This document shows positions 1-8,624 of a stretch of 64,000 bases of DNA, one piece after another. How positions within the stretch are numbered: the first letter of the stretch is position 1; every line of letters starts with the position of its first letter. A program made the position numbers and the translations under genes. The notes under the pieces are model-generated. The model had not been told where the DNA came from. It made no database searches and saw only the letters and a program-made list of their open reading frames with translations. Source of the DNA: Pseudomonas sp. NKUCC02_KPG (GTDB lineage Bacteria > Pseudomonadota > Gammaproteobacteria > Pseudomonadales > Pseudomonadaceae); contig NZ_JAHKRC010000021.1 of NCBI RefSeq assembly GCF_019345465.1, forward strand, positions 1-64,000, read 5' to 3'.

Positions 1-1
1 T

Positions 2-1465
2 CACCCGGTCGTCAGCCAGTTCTCGATGCGTTACAGCACCCGAACCAGTACCACCACACGCCGGGGCTATGATCTAAAACGCCCAAGCCTGTTGCTGCAA
101 AGCCACTTCACAGCCGAGTTCAACCCGGCGCTCGAAGACTACCGTTACCCGGCGTTGATCGAAAATGAAAAGCTCGGCAGACAAATCGCCCGCCAAGCCC
201 TGGAGCGACACCGCACCGACTACCAGTTAGCCGAGGGCAAAAGCGACCAGCCGACTCTGCGCAGCGGTCACTTCTTTGACCTGACCGAACACCCCCGTAA
301 AGCCTGCAACGACTTGTGGCTGTTGCTCAGCGTGACGCACACAGGCAAGCAACCTCAGGCGCTGGAGGAAGCGATCACCAGCGACGTTAACCCCGAAGAC
401 GGCTTCACCCAGGGTTACCGCAACACCTTCAGTGCGATCCCCTGGGACGTGTTCTACCGGCCTCCCTTGGTCACGCGCAAATCCGTATTGGTCAGCCAGA
501 CGGCCCGCGTTACGGGGCCTGTAGGGGAAGAGATTTTTTGCGATGAATACGGCCGGGTCAAAGTCGAGTTCCATTGGGACCGCGCCGAGCTGGGCAGCGA
601 CAAGAGCAGTTGCTGGCTGCGGGTGTCATCCAGCTGGGCGGGAGAAAGTTTCGGTGCGGTGACTATCCCGCGCATCGGCATGGAAGTCGTCGTGACGTAT
701 CTGGAGGGTAATCCCGACCATCCACTGATTACCGGTTGCGTCCCCAACAAGGTCACGCCGGTGCCCTACCCCTTGCCCGCGCACAAGACCAAAACGGTAC
801 TGCGTAGCCACAGCTCACCCGCCAATGGCGGCTACAACGAACTGTCGATTGAAGACCGGGCCGGGCAGGAGTTGATCCACCTGCGGGCGCAGCGCGACAT
901 CGAACAGGTGATCCTCAACGACAGCGACACCCACATCGGTAACGACCGCCGCGAGCACATCACGCGGGACAGCCACAGCCTGATCAGCAACGACCGCGTT
1001 GAGCAGGTGGACAACAACAGCTCCAGCCTGATCAAGGGTGACGAACTGCACACCACCCAAGGCCTGCGTAACACGGTGATCGGTGGCAACGAACTGATCA
1101 GCATCACCGGCAACAGCAGCACGACGGCCGACGGCACGCTGGTGATTCAGGCCGGGGCACACGCCCATGTCACTGCCGCCAATGTGGTGATCAATGCCGG
1201 CATGAGCCTGACGCTCCAGGCTGGTGGTCAACACATCCTCATCACTGCAGGCGGCATTTTCAGCAGCGTGGACATTGTTCAGGGGGGCGCGCCCGTGGCG
1301 GGTGTTCCTTCGCTGCAAGCCGCCCAGGCGCGCTCGGCACAGCCCATGTTCGCTCCGACACTCACCGCCCTAATGGCGGGTACGAAAGTTAAAAACATGG
1401 ACGCCTGCCCGATTTGCGTGGCGTGCAAAGACGGGCTTTGCCTACCGAATGGAGTGAACTCATGA
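2..1465 (+). CDS. vgrG: Type VI secretion spike protein VgrG (TssI), 5'-truncated by the window edge
   Basis: The reading frame is open from the first bases of the window, so the N-terminal part (roughly the first 200 residues of a VgrG) lies outside. What is visible is the end of the gp27-like region, then the gp5-like OB-fold (GPVGEEIFCDEYGRVKVEFHWD, with the typical YGRVKV/HWDR pattern), and then the needle of repeated short beta strands (IGNDRREHITRD, ISNDRVEQVDNN). The chain ends in a Cys-rich tail (CPICVACKDGLC). VgrG trimers tip the T6SS tube and carry effectors. The stop overlaps the next start (ATGA at 1462-1465), which places the adaptor, lipoprotein and lipase genes in one unit. 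The family call is secure; which T6SS it belongs to cannot be told. Confidence 0.95.
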   Translation, partial: HPVVSQFSMRYSTRTSTTTRRGYDLKRPSLLLQSHFTAEFNPALEDYRYPALIENEKLGRQIARQALERHRTDYQLAEGKSDQPTLRSGHFFDLTEHPRKACNDLWLLLSVTHTGKQPQALEEAITSDVNPEDGFTQGYRNTFSAIPWDVFYRPPLVTRKSVLVSQTARVTGPVGEEIFCDEYGRVKVEFHWDRAELGSDKSSCWLRVSSSWAGESFGAVTIPRIGMEVVVTYLEGNPDHPLITGCVPNKVTPVPYPLPAHKTKTVLRSHSSPANGGYNELSIEDRAGQELIHLRAQRDIEQVILNDSDTHIGNDRREHITRDSHSLISNDRVEQVDNNSSSLIKGDELHTTQGLRNTVIGGNELISITGNSSTTADGTLVIQAGAHAHVTAANVVINAGMSLTLQAGGQHILITAGGIFSSVDIVQGGAPVAGVPSLQAAQARSAQPMFAPTLTALMAGTKVKNMDACPICVACKDGLCLPNGVNS

Positions 1466-2307
1466 AGATTGCCTCTGTGCGGCAATGGATGGCAGAACAG
1501 CTAACGCTCGGCCACTCGCTGTGCTTGATTCTGGACTCTGAAGGCGAGCGTGCTGCCCGGCAGGCCCTGCTGAAAAACCACGGCCTGGAGCAATACTGCA
1601 GGGTGTACAGCGAGACTCCGCTCGCAGACCTCGCTGATGCGGGGCCCTTCATCTTCCTCATCAACAGTCCCGATAACGAACACATCATAGCGCTGCTTGA
1701 GGTGCCTGAACGTAATTGGGGCTGGCTTGCCAGTATTGGCAAAGATGACCTGCCTGCGCTGACCCGGCACTGGCGCGAACGCGTGATTACCGGCACTCGC
1801 CCCCATCAGGCGCTGTACCGTTTTCACGATAATCGTGCCCTCACCCGTGCCTTGGAGCATATCCCTGAAGAGGCCCGCCCTGAGTACCTGGGGCCCGCGA
1901 TCAGTGTGTGTTTTTGGCAGGGTTCACAGTGGGCAGTCGTTAACAATCCTGCTCCCGGAATGCATCCGGTACCTGCTGACCCGGCGTGGCTGAACGTGCC
2001 AGTGCCCGCGAGCCAGACGATGGCGATGCTTCATTCCAATATCTACCGGTATCTGTTGGCAGAACACAGCGACGAGCTGATGCGACTCAGCCAGCGCCAG
2101 GACCCAAGTACCTGGCTCGCAGAACAACTCTCCCAGGCTAGGCAATGGGGCTGGTCCACCCCTGAGCAACTGCACTTTTTGATCATCAATACACTCAAGC
2201 CACCCTTGTTGAGAAGCTGGCTGCCACATGCCGACGAAGACCCGCAGGTTCACTTCGAGCGCCTTTTGAATGAAGTGAAGTTCTGGTCAGGAGAGCAATC
2301 AGCATGA
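1462..2307 (+). CDS. DUF4123 T6SS effector adaptor/chaperone (Tap/TEC-like)
   Basis: This 281-residue protein follows vgrG directly. ATG at 1462 is chosen because it overlaps the vgrG stop and has GGAGTGA just upstream; an earlier in-frame ATG at 1414 lies inside vgrG and lacks a ribosome site. The N-terminal half carries DUF4123 features: an opening helix, the LCLILDSEGERAARQAL strand-helix unit, and a later KDDLPALTRHWRERVITG segment. DUF4123 proteins help load an effector onto its cognate VgrG and are normally encoded between the two, as here. No signal peptide or membrane segment is visible, which fits a cytoplasmic chaperone. The specific partner is inferred from gene order to be the lipase at 3081-5288. 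Confidence 0.85.
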   Translation: MKIASVRQWMAEQLTLGHSLCLILDSEGERAARQALLKNHGLEQYCRVYSETPLADLADAGPFIFLINSPDNEHIIALLEVPERNWGWLASIGKDDLPALTRHWRERVITGTRPHQALYRFHDNRALTRALEHIPEEARPEYLGPAISVCFWQGSQWAVVNNPAPGMHPVPADPAWLNVPVPASQTMAMLHSNIYRYLLAEHSDELMRLSQRQDPSTWLAEQLSQARQWGWSTPEQLHFLIINTLKPPLLRSWLPHADEDPQVHFERLLNEVKFWSGEQSA

Positions 2308-3068
2308 TGAACGAACGACATATGTCTCCCAGGTTCCTGCGGGTCTTGTTTGTGAATGCAATGGCCTTTGTAGTTTCGGGCTGTTCAATGGCACAACCAG
2401 AACATTTTACCTTTCAAGCCGAGATGCCTGAAAACTTCACCATTAGTCCAGTGGCGTATTACGCATCGACCTCCGGCGATTCATGTTCCAGTAAAAACCG
2501 TATTCAAAGCGGGCAATCCATAGAAACGCGCCCGGTTGAGTTCAAGCTGCCGCTGACGGATACAAGCAGGGGTTGTTCAATGGTTTTGACAAATGTGGTG
2601 CTGCATATCGAAGGTCAGTGGGGTAAACGTGAGCTGGACATGAGTCTGCAAAGGGCCGGTTTGTCCATTCTTGATGAACCAACAGAAACGCTTCGCCCTT
2701 TTCCCGCATCCGGACCGCTGGTCTTTCAGGGCCAGTGCCAGTGGTTTTTCCGCACGATGGGTCCGTACCGTTACATCGTGAAAATCCTGCAGTGCCGGGC
2801 ACTCGACACGAATGGCGTCGTGCAAAAAAGCCTGGCAGGCGGAGCGCTGCAGCGCGATCAGTTAGCGGGCAAGACCGTGAAATTGGTACTCACAGAAGCG
2901 AAAGTAGAATTGCCTTACTTTAGGCGTTCGTGGTTAGAAACTTCTAAAGGCTGGAAACACTGTATAGACACAAAAGAAAGTTTCCGCTGTCAATCCCCAC
3001 CTATATTCACCAGCTTCAAAATGCCTGATGGGCGTGACTGCACCGTCTACCCCAACTGCACCGAATAA
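2304..3068 (+). CDS. Lipoprotein, probable periplasmic immunity protein for the adjacent T6SS lipase
   Basis: The 254-residue product starts with a hydrophobic signal ending in a lipobox (VVSGC, Cys27), so it should be exported and lipid-anchored. The start overlaps the previous stop and has GGAGAG upstream; an alternative ATG lies one codon downstream. The mature part has several cysteines and no enzyme motif. I do not recognise a named family. Its position between the DUF4123 adaptor and a lipase effector matches immunity lipoproteins of T6SS phospholipases, which protect the periplasmic face of the membrane. The role is inferred from context and the lipobox, not from sequence similarity. 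Confidence 0.7.
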   Translation: MMNERHMSPRFLRVLFVNAMAFVVSGCSMAQPEHFTFQAEMPENFTISPVAYYASTSGDSCSSKNRIQSGQSIETRPVEFKLPLTDTSRGCSMVLTNVVLHIEGQWGKRELDMSLQRAGLSILDEPTETLRPFPASGPLVFQGQCQWFFRTMGPYRYIVKILQCRALDTNGVVQKSLAGGALQRDQLAGKTVKLVLTEAKVELPYFRRSWLETSKGWKHCIDTKESFRCQSPPIFTSFKMPDGRDCTVYPNCTE

Positions 3069-3080
3069 GGATGTCAAACA

Positions 3081-5288
3081 ATGAGCTCTTATAAATCAAT
3101 GGAAGATGTGGATAAGCCGTCTTTTAGAGGTGAAATGTTTGCCTGCCCATTAAAAGGTCACTGGTTTAGTTTTAAACTAGTGGATGAATTCGGTGATAGC
3201 AAACCCTATGCAGGTCTTGCATACTCTCTTCAGGACAGTGCGGAGCAGAAGTATACGGGATTCCTGAACTCCGAAGGCTTCGCTAAAATTGAAAACTGCT
3301 ATCGAGGGCCTTGCATATTAAAGGTCGATAGTGAGTACCAAGGAGGTATTGATATTTGGTATGAGAAAATCGCGGATAGACAATCATATCCCATCCCAAT
3401 TACCGAACTTCAAGTCCGCGCCGAACAAACCCGTTTTTTTCACAAAGACGGCTTTCCTGTCGACCACAATCCCGCGCAAAAAGCGGGCGATCAATTCATC
3501 CAGGTTGAGGTGCGGGACCTGGTCAAGCACAGCGCGCATTTACCTCCCCCGGTTGACCGCAAATACCCGCCGGATGACATCCTGGTCAGGGCGCTTGATG
3601 AGCTTCGGTATGGTCCGCAGCCATTATCCAGTTCGGGAGTTGGGCTGCTGCCGAACCGGCACACACTGCTACAGGTGCGCCCACTGCGTGCCCTTAGACC
3701 CATGCTTTCTACCGATGGAGACTTCTGCGCACTGAACCTGTATCAGCTTGCGATCATGGCGAATTTAAGTTATTCCGACTTCGGCCAGCACCCTGCACTG
3801 AAGCCGGTAGACGCTGTGAATTTTTCACTGGATCCCAGTGTCGGTCACTTTTTTGGCGATGCTCTTTCAAACTACCGGGAAAGTTGGAGGGTAGACCGTT
3901 CACAATCGTCAGTTCACCGCTATTTCCCACTGTATGAAGATGTGCCGTACTCGAAGCGATTTGAAATTTTGCCGTTCGACCCAACGTTGTATGAGCAAAA
4001 CAAACCCAGTAAAACTCAGGAACATCCTGCTAATTTGCATTTTTTTGATGACACCACCAAGCATGTATTTAGCGCAAAGAGCACGCAGGCGTTTATCACC
4101 CATCATGATGAAGTGATACTGATCGCTATCCGTGGAACGCTGGAATTATCGGATTGGTGGCGTGACGCGGATGCTGAGCAAGTACCCTTCATCGAGGGTA
4201 AAGGAAAAGTCCATAATGGCTTTTACGATGCCTATAAAGCTTTAAAAGAGTTTATTCAAGACTATTTATCCCGATTTTATGTCGGCCAAAAAATCATAAT
4301 CAGTGGCCATAGTTTGGGCGGAGCGATTGCCTTGCTATTGGCAGAAGCCTTGCGATGTTCTGAAACTCAGAAATACAACATTCTCCTTTACACCTATGGA
4401 TCGCCCCGCGTGGGTGATGCCACTTTCGTTGAAGCGGCCAAGCCACTGAAACATCACCGCATGGTCAACAACAACGACATGATTCCCGGTGTCCCCGCCC
4501 CCTGGATGAACGCACGGCGGTCCATCTGGATTCCTGGGCTTGTGTCACTGTTTGTGACCAACCCGGTTTTAGGCCTTTTGATCTTTGTGTCAGGTCTTGT
4601 TCGTGTGGGGGGTGCGCCTTATGAGCACCATGGCGAGTTACACCACTTCATGCCGGTGGATTTTAACCCCAAGGAGAAGTCGTCGATTCTCTGGAATCCG
4701 GGTTGTGCCTCCATAGAAGAGGCGGCCTGCACCCGGGCGCTCGCCAAAGACGGTGATCTGCCATTTCGTGGTGGTTTCATCGATCAGGCCATGAATTTAG
4801 CGGATCACAGCATACCGGGCTCTTATATCCCGTACTCCTGGGCGACCTTGCGACGCTGGCAGCAAACTCAGGAAGCAAACGGGACGGTAGTCACCGACCG
4901 TGAATACAATCTGGTGGAGGCGGCATTAAGTACGATGCGCAGTAAGGTACAAGATAAGCGCAAGCAAGTAGTGGACACGCTGGGCTATCACAAACACGAT
5001 CCCGAGTACCTGCAAACGGTGAGTGAATTGTCCGGTGAGTCAGGCAAGCTTGCTGATTCGCTGCAACGGCTCAAGGCACTCCGATTTCGTCGGCTCAAGC
5101 CGGCAGATGTCTACGGCAGTGCCGCGCAATCTCCCGACCTGCAAGCCGCTCTGCTTCGCTGGAAGGACCAGCGGGAGAACAACCTGCAGGTGCAGATTGC
5201 AATGATTCCGCAGCAGGATGACGGCTATTTGATGTTCGCCTCCCGCAGCGGTGCACCCAAACCATTTGATATCGACTCTATGCTTTAG
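3081..5288 (+). CDS. T6SS class 3 lipase effector (Tle2-like)
   Basis: This 735-residue protein has a class 3 lipase core with the nucleophile elbow GHSLGG (Ser411), a following YGSPRVGD block, and a probable catalytic Asp in NNNDMIPGVP (Asp466); a His in the HHGELHHF region near residue 520 could complete the triad. A hydrophobic stretch at about 482-510 may insert in or dock on membrane. The N-terminus contains the ACPLKGHW segment that I associate with Pseudomonas VgrG-delivered effectors. There is no signal peptide, as expected for T6SS cargo. It follows the lipoprotein by 12 nt with AAGGA upstream. The likely role is attack on membrane phospholipids of rival bacteria. Assignment to Tle2 rather than another lipase group is tentative. 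Confidence 0.85.
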   Translation: MSSYKSMEDVDKPSFRGEMFACPLKGHWFSFKLVDEFGDSKPYAGLAYSLQDSAEQKYTGFLNSEGFAKIENCYRGPCILKVDSEYQGGIDIWYEKIADRQSYPIPITELQVRAEQTRFFHKDGFPVDHNPAQKAGDQFIQVEVRDLVKHSAHLPPPVDRKYPPDDILVRALDELRYGPQPLSSSGVGLLPNRHTLLQVRPLRALRPMLSTDGDFCALNLYQLAIMANLSYSDFGQHPALKPVDAVNFSLDPSVGHFFGDALSNYRESWRVDRSQSSVHRYFPLYEDVPYSKRFEILPFDPTLYEQNKPSKTQEHPANLHFFDDTTKHVFSAKSTQAFITHHDEVILIAIRGTLELSDWWRDADAEQVPFIEGKGKVHNGFYDAYKALKEFIQDYLSRFYVGQKIIISGHSLGGAIALLLAEALRCSETQKYNILLYTYGSPRVGDATFVEAAKPLKHHRMVNNNDMIPGVPAPWMNARRSIWIPGLVSLFVTNPVLGLLIFVSGLVRVGGAPYEHHGELHHFMPVDFNPKEKSSILWNPGCASIEEAACTRALAKDGDLPFRGGFIDQAMNLADHSIPGSYIPYSWATLRRWQQTQEANGTVVTDREYNLVEAALSTMRSKVQDKRKQVVDTLGYHKHDPEYLQTVSELSGESGKLADSLQRLKALRFRRLKPADVYGSAAQSPDLQAALLRWKDQRENNLQVQIAMIPQQDDGYLMFASRSGAPKPFDIDSML

Positions 5289-5622
5289 CGGGCGTGTCTG
5301 CTGGCTTGTGCGTGGATTACGCGCAAGTCAGTCACGTCTAGACAGGGCCCGTCGTTGAATCATCACCTTGAACACTTACCTCGTGACCGTCCCCACCAAT
5401 GTGTTTTTTGTCCGCTTACGATGAGAGGCTTGCGGTGAGCCCCGTCTCGTGGCTGACCGATTAATTCACCAGATTCCCCCATGAAGCACTCAAGCTCAGT
5501 GCCCGAATACCTCTATCCCTGTAGTCCACAAATAAAAACCCTGCAATCACCTAATAGACGGACTACACGAGACACGGAATCCAGCGACAGACGCTCTTGC
5601 TAACAACTCTTCTTACTAATTA

Positions 5623-5640
5623 CCCGCCACGTGAGGCGGG
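5623..5640. promoter_or_regulatory. GC-rich hairpin in the leader of the nitrilase gene
   Basis: CCCGCC-ACGTGA-GGCGGG forms a perfect six-pair stem whose 3' side ends about 28 nt before the ATG at 5669. It has no downstream T-run on either strand, so an mRNA leader structure is more likely than a terminator. Confidence 0.4.
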
Positions 5641-5641
5641 C

Positions 5642-5659
5642 CAATAAAAACAAGAAGAG
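5642..5659 (+). promoter_or_regulatory. A-rich Crc/Hfq-type motif overlapping the nitrilase ribosome site
   Basis: CAATAAAAACAAGAAGAG contains a match to the AANAANAA catabolite-repression motif used by Hfq/Crc in Pseudomonas and overlaps the Shine-Dalgarno region. The motif is seen directly; function is inferred. Confidence 0.4.
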
Positions 5660-5668
5660 GTGTCAGTC

Positions 5669-6562
5669 ATGAGCGAATCTGTCGCAGTCAGTGCGGTACG
5701 CGTTGCGGTGGTGCAATTCGATCCGCAAGTAGGCATTCACAACATCCAGAGCAATCTGCAAAACAGTCTGGACCTGGCCCGGGAGGCGGCCATGAACGGA
5801 GCGGATCTGATTGTGCTCCCGGAGCTGGCCAACACCGGCTATCTGTTTGCCAATCGCCAGGATGCCTTCGATCATGCCGAAACCGTTCCAGACGGTCCCA
5901 GTGTCAAGGCGTGGATCAATTTTGCGCAAAAACACCAGGTCTATCTGGTGGCCGGTCTTGCCGAGCAGGACGCCATGCAGCTGTTCGATACGGCGGTGCT
6001 GCTCGGCCCGGACGGCTTTGTCGGCAAGTACCGCAAAGCGCATTTGTGGAACAAGGAAAAGCTCTGGTTCACCCCCGGCAACCTTGGCTTTCCGGTGTTT
6101 GAAACCTCCATCGGGCGCATCGGCCTGCTGATTTGCTGGGATATCTGGTTTCCCGAAGTGCCCCGCCTGCTGAGCCAGCAAGGCGCCGATATTATCTGCA
6201 GCCTGAACAACTGGGTCTGGACCCCACCGCCGCTGTTCGACGAGGCGGGCAAATGCATGGCCTCGTACCTGACGATGACCGCTGCCCACGTCAATAACGT
6301 GTTTATTGCCGCGGCCGACCGCATTGGCAAGGAACAGGATGCGCGCTACCTGGGCTGTTCGCTGATTGCCGGAACCAATGGCTGGCCCATCGGCAAAATT
6401 GCATCGGCCGACGAGCAGACCATTCTCTACGCTGACATCGACCTCTCGACCGCCCGCAGCGCACCGATCTGGAACAACCTGAACGATCTGCTGCGCGACC
6501 GTCGTACCGATGTGTATGACGAGCTGCTCGGCTATTGCCATCACCCGCGTTTGCCGCGTTGA
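5669..6562 (+). CDS. Nitrilase-superfamily carbon-nitrogen hydrolase (amidase-like)
   Basis: The 297-residue protein has the full catalytic triad of the superfamily: Glu52 in LPELANTGY, Lys123 in YRKAHLW and Cys156 in GLLICWDIWFPE. These enzymes hydrolyse C-N bonds of nitriles, amides or carbamoyl compounds in the cytoplasm. ATG 5669 is preferred over GTG 5660 because AAGAAGAGG lies eight bases upstream of it. Length fits the aliphatic amidase/carbamoylase-like branches rather than the longer classical nitrilases. The next gene, a polytopic membrane protein, begins 13 nt after the stop, so the pair probably imports and hydrolyses one substrate. The substrate cannot be read from the sequence. 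Confidence 0.85.
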   Translation: MSESVAVSAVRVAVVQFDPQVGIHNIQSNLQNSLDLAREAAMNGADLIVLPELANTGYLFANRQDAFDHAETVPDGPSVKAWINFAQKHQVYLVAGLAEQDAMQLFDTAVLLGPDGFVGKYRKAHLWNKEKLWFTPGNLGFPVFETSIGRIGLLICWDIWFPEVPRLLSQQGADIICSLNNWVWTPPPLFDEAGKCMASYLTMTAAHVNNVFIAAADRIGKEQDARYLGCSLIAGTNGWPIGKIASADEQTILYADIDLSTARSAPIWNNLNDLLRDRRTDVYDELLGYCHHPRLPR

Positions 6563-6575
6563 GCGGGTGAACATC

Positions 6576-7766
6576 ATGCAGATCTTTTCCGACAGAGAAA
6601 CCCCCGGGCCCGCTGCCCGTTTTCTGATCCTGCTGGTCGGCACCTTGCTGATGGTTGGCGCAGTGACGGCCTGGGTGGCCGTGACGTACTCAAGCGCTGG
6701 CACGGTGTATTGGCCCGCCTACAGCGACATGATGGCGAGTATGCCCTCCCCCCTGGCCTGGCTGCGCTGGGTGTTGGGCGATATCAGCGAAGTCGCGTTT
6801 TACAAGCATGAGCTGGCCTCGCTGGGCTTGTTGCTGGGTGGCGCCCTGGGGTACTGGGCCAGTCGCTACGCCCAAACCTGGCAAGGGTTCAGCATCAGCT
6901 ATGGCACCGGCTTGTGGCCATGGCTGGTGACGAGTTCATTGCTGGGGTTGTTGCTCAGCAATGCGCTGTGGGGCTGGACCATGACGGCTGACACCTGGCA
7001 GCCCACCTTCGCCGCATTTGTGTCTTTGCCGGCAGCGATGGTGCTGCTGTTTGGCGGCGGCTGGAAAGTCACCCTCAACGGAGCAATCCTCGGCGCCCTG
7101 CTCGTCACGCCATCGTGTCTGTTGATCGTCAACTACGTGTGCGTGCCCTTGGGCTTGCCCGTGGTCATCGGAAATGTGCTGGGCATGGCACTGGGGAGCG
7201 TGATTGCTTTTGGCCTGTGCCGGGCGCTGCCAGCGCTGGTGACACCCCGCCACGAGCAAAAACCGCCAACTGCGCCTGCACCGCCTGCCAATACGCCGGA
7301 CTACGGCGTGATCTGGATAGCACGCCGTGTGCTGGCAGACTTTTCAGAGGCGCCGTTTTATGGCAACGAGTGGGCCAGCCTGGGCATGTTGGCGGGGGTT
7401 TTACTGGCCTTCACCTTGAACCCGCTCAGTCCCGCCTATGGTTCCGGCGTGCTGCTGCAGATGGTTGCAGCGCAGGCGCTGACCTCGTTGGTGGGCGTCA
7501 TTGTGTGGCGTGGAGAATGGCGAAAACGTGGCTGGTATCCCACGTACGTGCCGCTGGTATCAGTCGTGCCTGCGGCGGTGCTCACCTACGGCGCCAGCCC
7601 GGTGGTGATGATTGCCAGCGCAGTGCTCGGCGCCTTGATCGCTCCGCCCCTGGCGTGCGCCATCGCCCGGTGGGTGCCCGGTTACATGCACCCCTATATC
7701 GGCAATGTCTTGTCGATGGCAATCAGCACCTTGCTGATCGTGCCGGTGATTGGCGTACTGGTGTAG
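6576..7766 (+). CDS. Polytopic membrane protein with an internal duplication, unknown function
   Basis: Start ATG 6576 follows a weak GGGTGA site. The 396-residue product is almost entirely hydrophobic, with about ten likely membrane spans. The two halves resemble each other: GDISEVAFYKHELASLGLLLG in the first matches LADFSEAPFYGNEWASLGMLAG in the second, and VVIGNVLGMALGSVIAF matches PYIGNVLSMAISTLLIV near the ends of the halves. A two-fold repeat is common in transporters and channels, but I do not recognise the family. A Pro/Ala-rich hydrophilic linker at about 224-240 separates the halves. Coupling to the nitrilase gene suggests uptake or export of the amide substrate or product. That role is inference only. 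Confidence 0.7.
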   Translation: MQIFSDRETPGPAARFLILLVGTLLMVGAVTAWVAVTYSSAGTVYWPAYSDMMASMPSPLAWLRWVLGDISEVAFYKHELASLGLLLGGALGYWASRYAQTWQGFSISYGTGLWPWLVTSSLLGLLLSNALWGWTMTADTWQPTFAAFVSLPAAMVLLFGGGWKVTLNGAILGALLVTPSCLLIVNYVCVPLGLPVVIGNVLGMALGSVIAFGLCRALPALVTPRHEQKPPTAPAPPANTPDYGVIWIARRVLADFSEAPFYGNEWASLGMLAGVLLAFTLNPLSPAYGSGVLLQMVAAQALTSLVGVIVWRGEWRKRGWYPTYVPLVSVVPAAVLTYGASPVVMIASAVLGALIAPPLACAIARWVPGYMHPYIGNVLSMAISTLLIVPVIGVLV

Positions 7767-7784
7767 TCCACCGCGACAGGTTTC

Positions 7785-7833
7785 ACCCCCGATAGCCGGG
7801 AGTTTCCATTGGGTTGGAATGGCTTTCGGGGGT
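7785..7833. terminator. Two-tier hairpin after the membrane protein gene
   Basis: ACCCCCGA pairs with TCGGGGGT, continued by an AGCC/GGCT tier and an inner TTCCA/TGGAA stem. It starts 18 bases after the stop at 7766. No T-run follows, so it may stabilise the 3' end rather than terminate by itself. Confidence 0.4.
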
Positions 7834-7964
7834 ACTCATCGCCCGATTCGAAACTAGCCTTAGATATTTTTCAGAAAATAAAAATAAGAACACCCCACCC
7901 CCTGTAAAATTGCCACCTATCCAAAAGCACGGACACTGACACCCCCCACCACAGAGAGCAGCCC

Positions 7965-8462
7965 ATGGTTCTACCACCCCCCCTATTCAGACACGCAACC
8001 CCGCAGGACGCGGAGCGCTGCTATCAGATCGAAATTTCAGCCTATGAAGGCGATGAAGCCGCCACTCTGGAAAAGATTCGTACACGGATCGCCCAGTATC
8101 CCCAGGGATTTCTGATCCTTGAGCAGGCCAGCCAGGTGGTGGGTTTCATCAATAGCGGCTGCGCCCACGACGTGGTCATGTCGGATGAGGCCTTCAAGGA
8201 GCTGATCGGGCACGACCCAGCGGCGCCCAATGTGGTGATCATGTCCGTGGTGGTGTCCCCTGAACACCAGGGCAAGGGCTTTTCAACGCTGCTGATGCAC
8301 GAGTTTGTCGAGCAGATGCGCAGCCTCGGGAAAAAAACCATCCACCTGATGTGCAAAGAACAGCACGTCGGGCTCTATACCCGGCTGGGCTATCAGTACG
8401 TTCAGCCATCCCCCTCCGAACATGGCGGCATGGCCTGGCATGAGATGGTCATGGCTGTCTGA
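7965..8462 (+). CDS. GNAT-family N-acetyltransferase
   Basis: The 165-residue protein carries the acetyl-CoA binding motif A in VSVVVSPEHQGKGFSTLLM (R/Q-x-x-G-x-G/A type) and the usual C-terminal GLYTRLGYQYV block. The N-terminal RHATPQDAERCYQIEISAYEGDEAA segment resembles the arylalkylamine acetyltransferase-like branch. It is expected to transfer acetyl from acetyl-CoA to an amine in the cytoplasm. It stands alone, about 200 nt after the preceding gene and with an AT-rich stretch (7855-7900) upstream that could hold its promoter. The substrate is unknown. Confidence 0.8.
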   Translation: MVLPPPLFRHATPQDAERCYQIEISAYEGDEAATLEKIRTRIAQYPQGFLILEQASQVVGFINSGCAHDVVMSDEAFKELIGHDPAAPNVVIMSVVVSPEHQGKGFSTLLMHEFVEQMRSLGKKTIHLMCKEQHVGLYTRLGYQYVQPSPSEHGGMAWHEMVMAV

Positions 8463-8471
8463 GTATCTGTG

Positions 8472-8490
8472 CGAGCGCCCAAGGCGCTCG
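8472..8490 (+). terminator. Hairpin after the acetyltransferase gene
   Basis: CGAGCGCC-CAA-GGCGCTCG is a perfect eight-pair stem ten bases past the stop at 8462. No T-tract follows directly, so termination efficiency is uncertain. Confidence 0.45.
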
Positions 8491-8624
8491 TGATACCCGC
8501 AAAAAACACTTCACTGCACACGCTTCAGAAAAGGCGTTGTGTTGCCGTGAAAACAAATGTTATGTTGCTAACACGAAGCAAACAAATGACATACCAATAA
8601 CAACCACAGTGTCGGCGCGCTCTT

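Larger units (their letters stand above)
5289..5668. other. Non-coding gap after the T6SS unit
   Basis: No convincing gene is seen. A stem of nine pairs (5305-5313 with 5319-5327, loop GGATT) lies just after the lipase stop but has no T-tract. The rest is unremarkable until the short palindrome and A-rich leader of the next gene. Confidence 0.5.

Noticed and set aside
5663..6703. Long minus-strand open frame over the nitrilase gene
   Set aside because: It is antisense to a gene with an intact catalytic triad and its product has no recognisable features.
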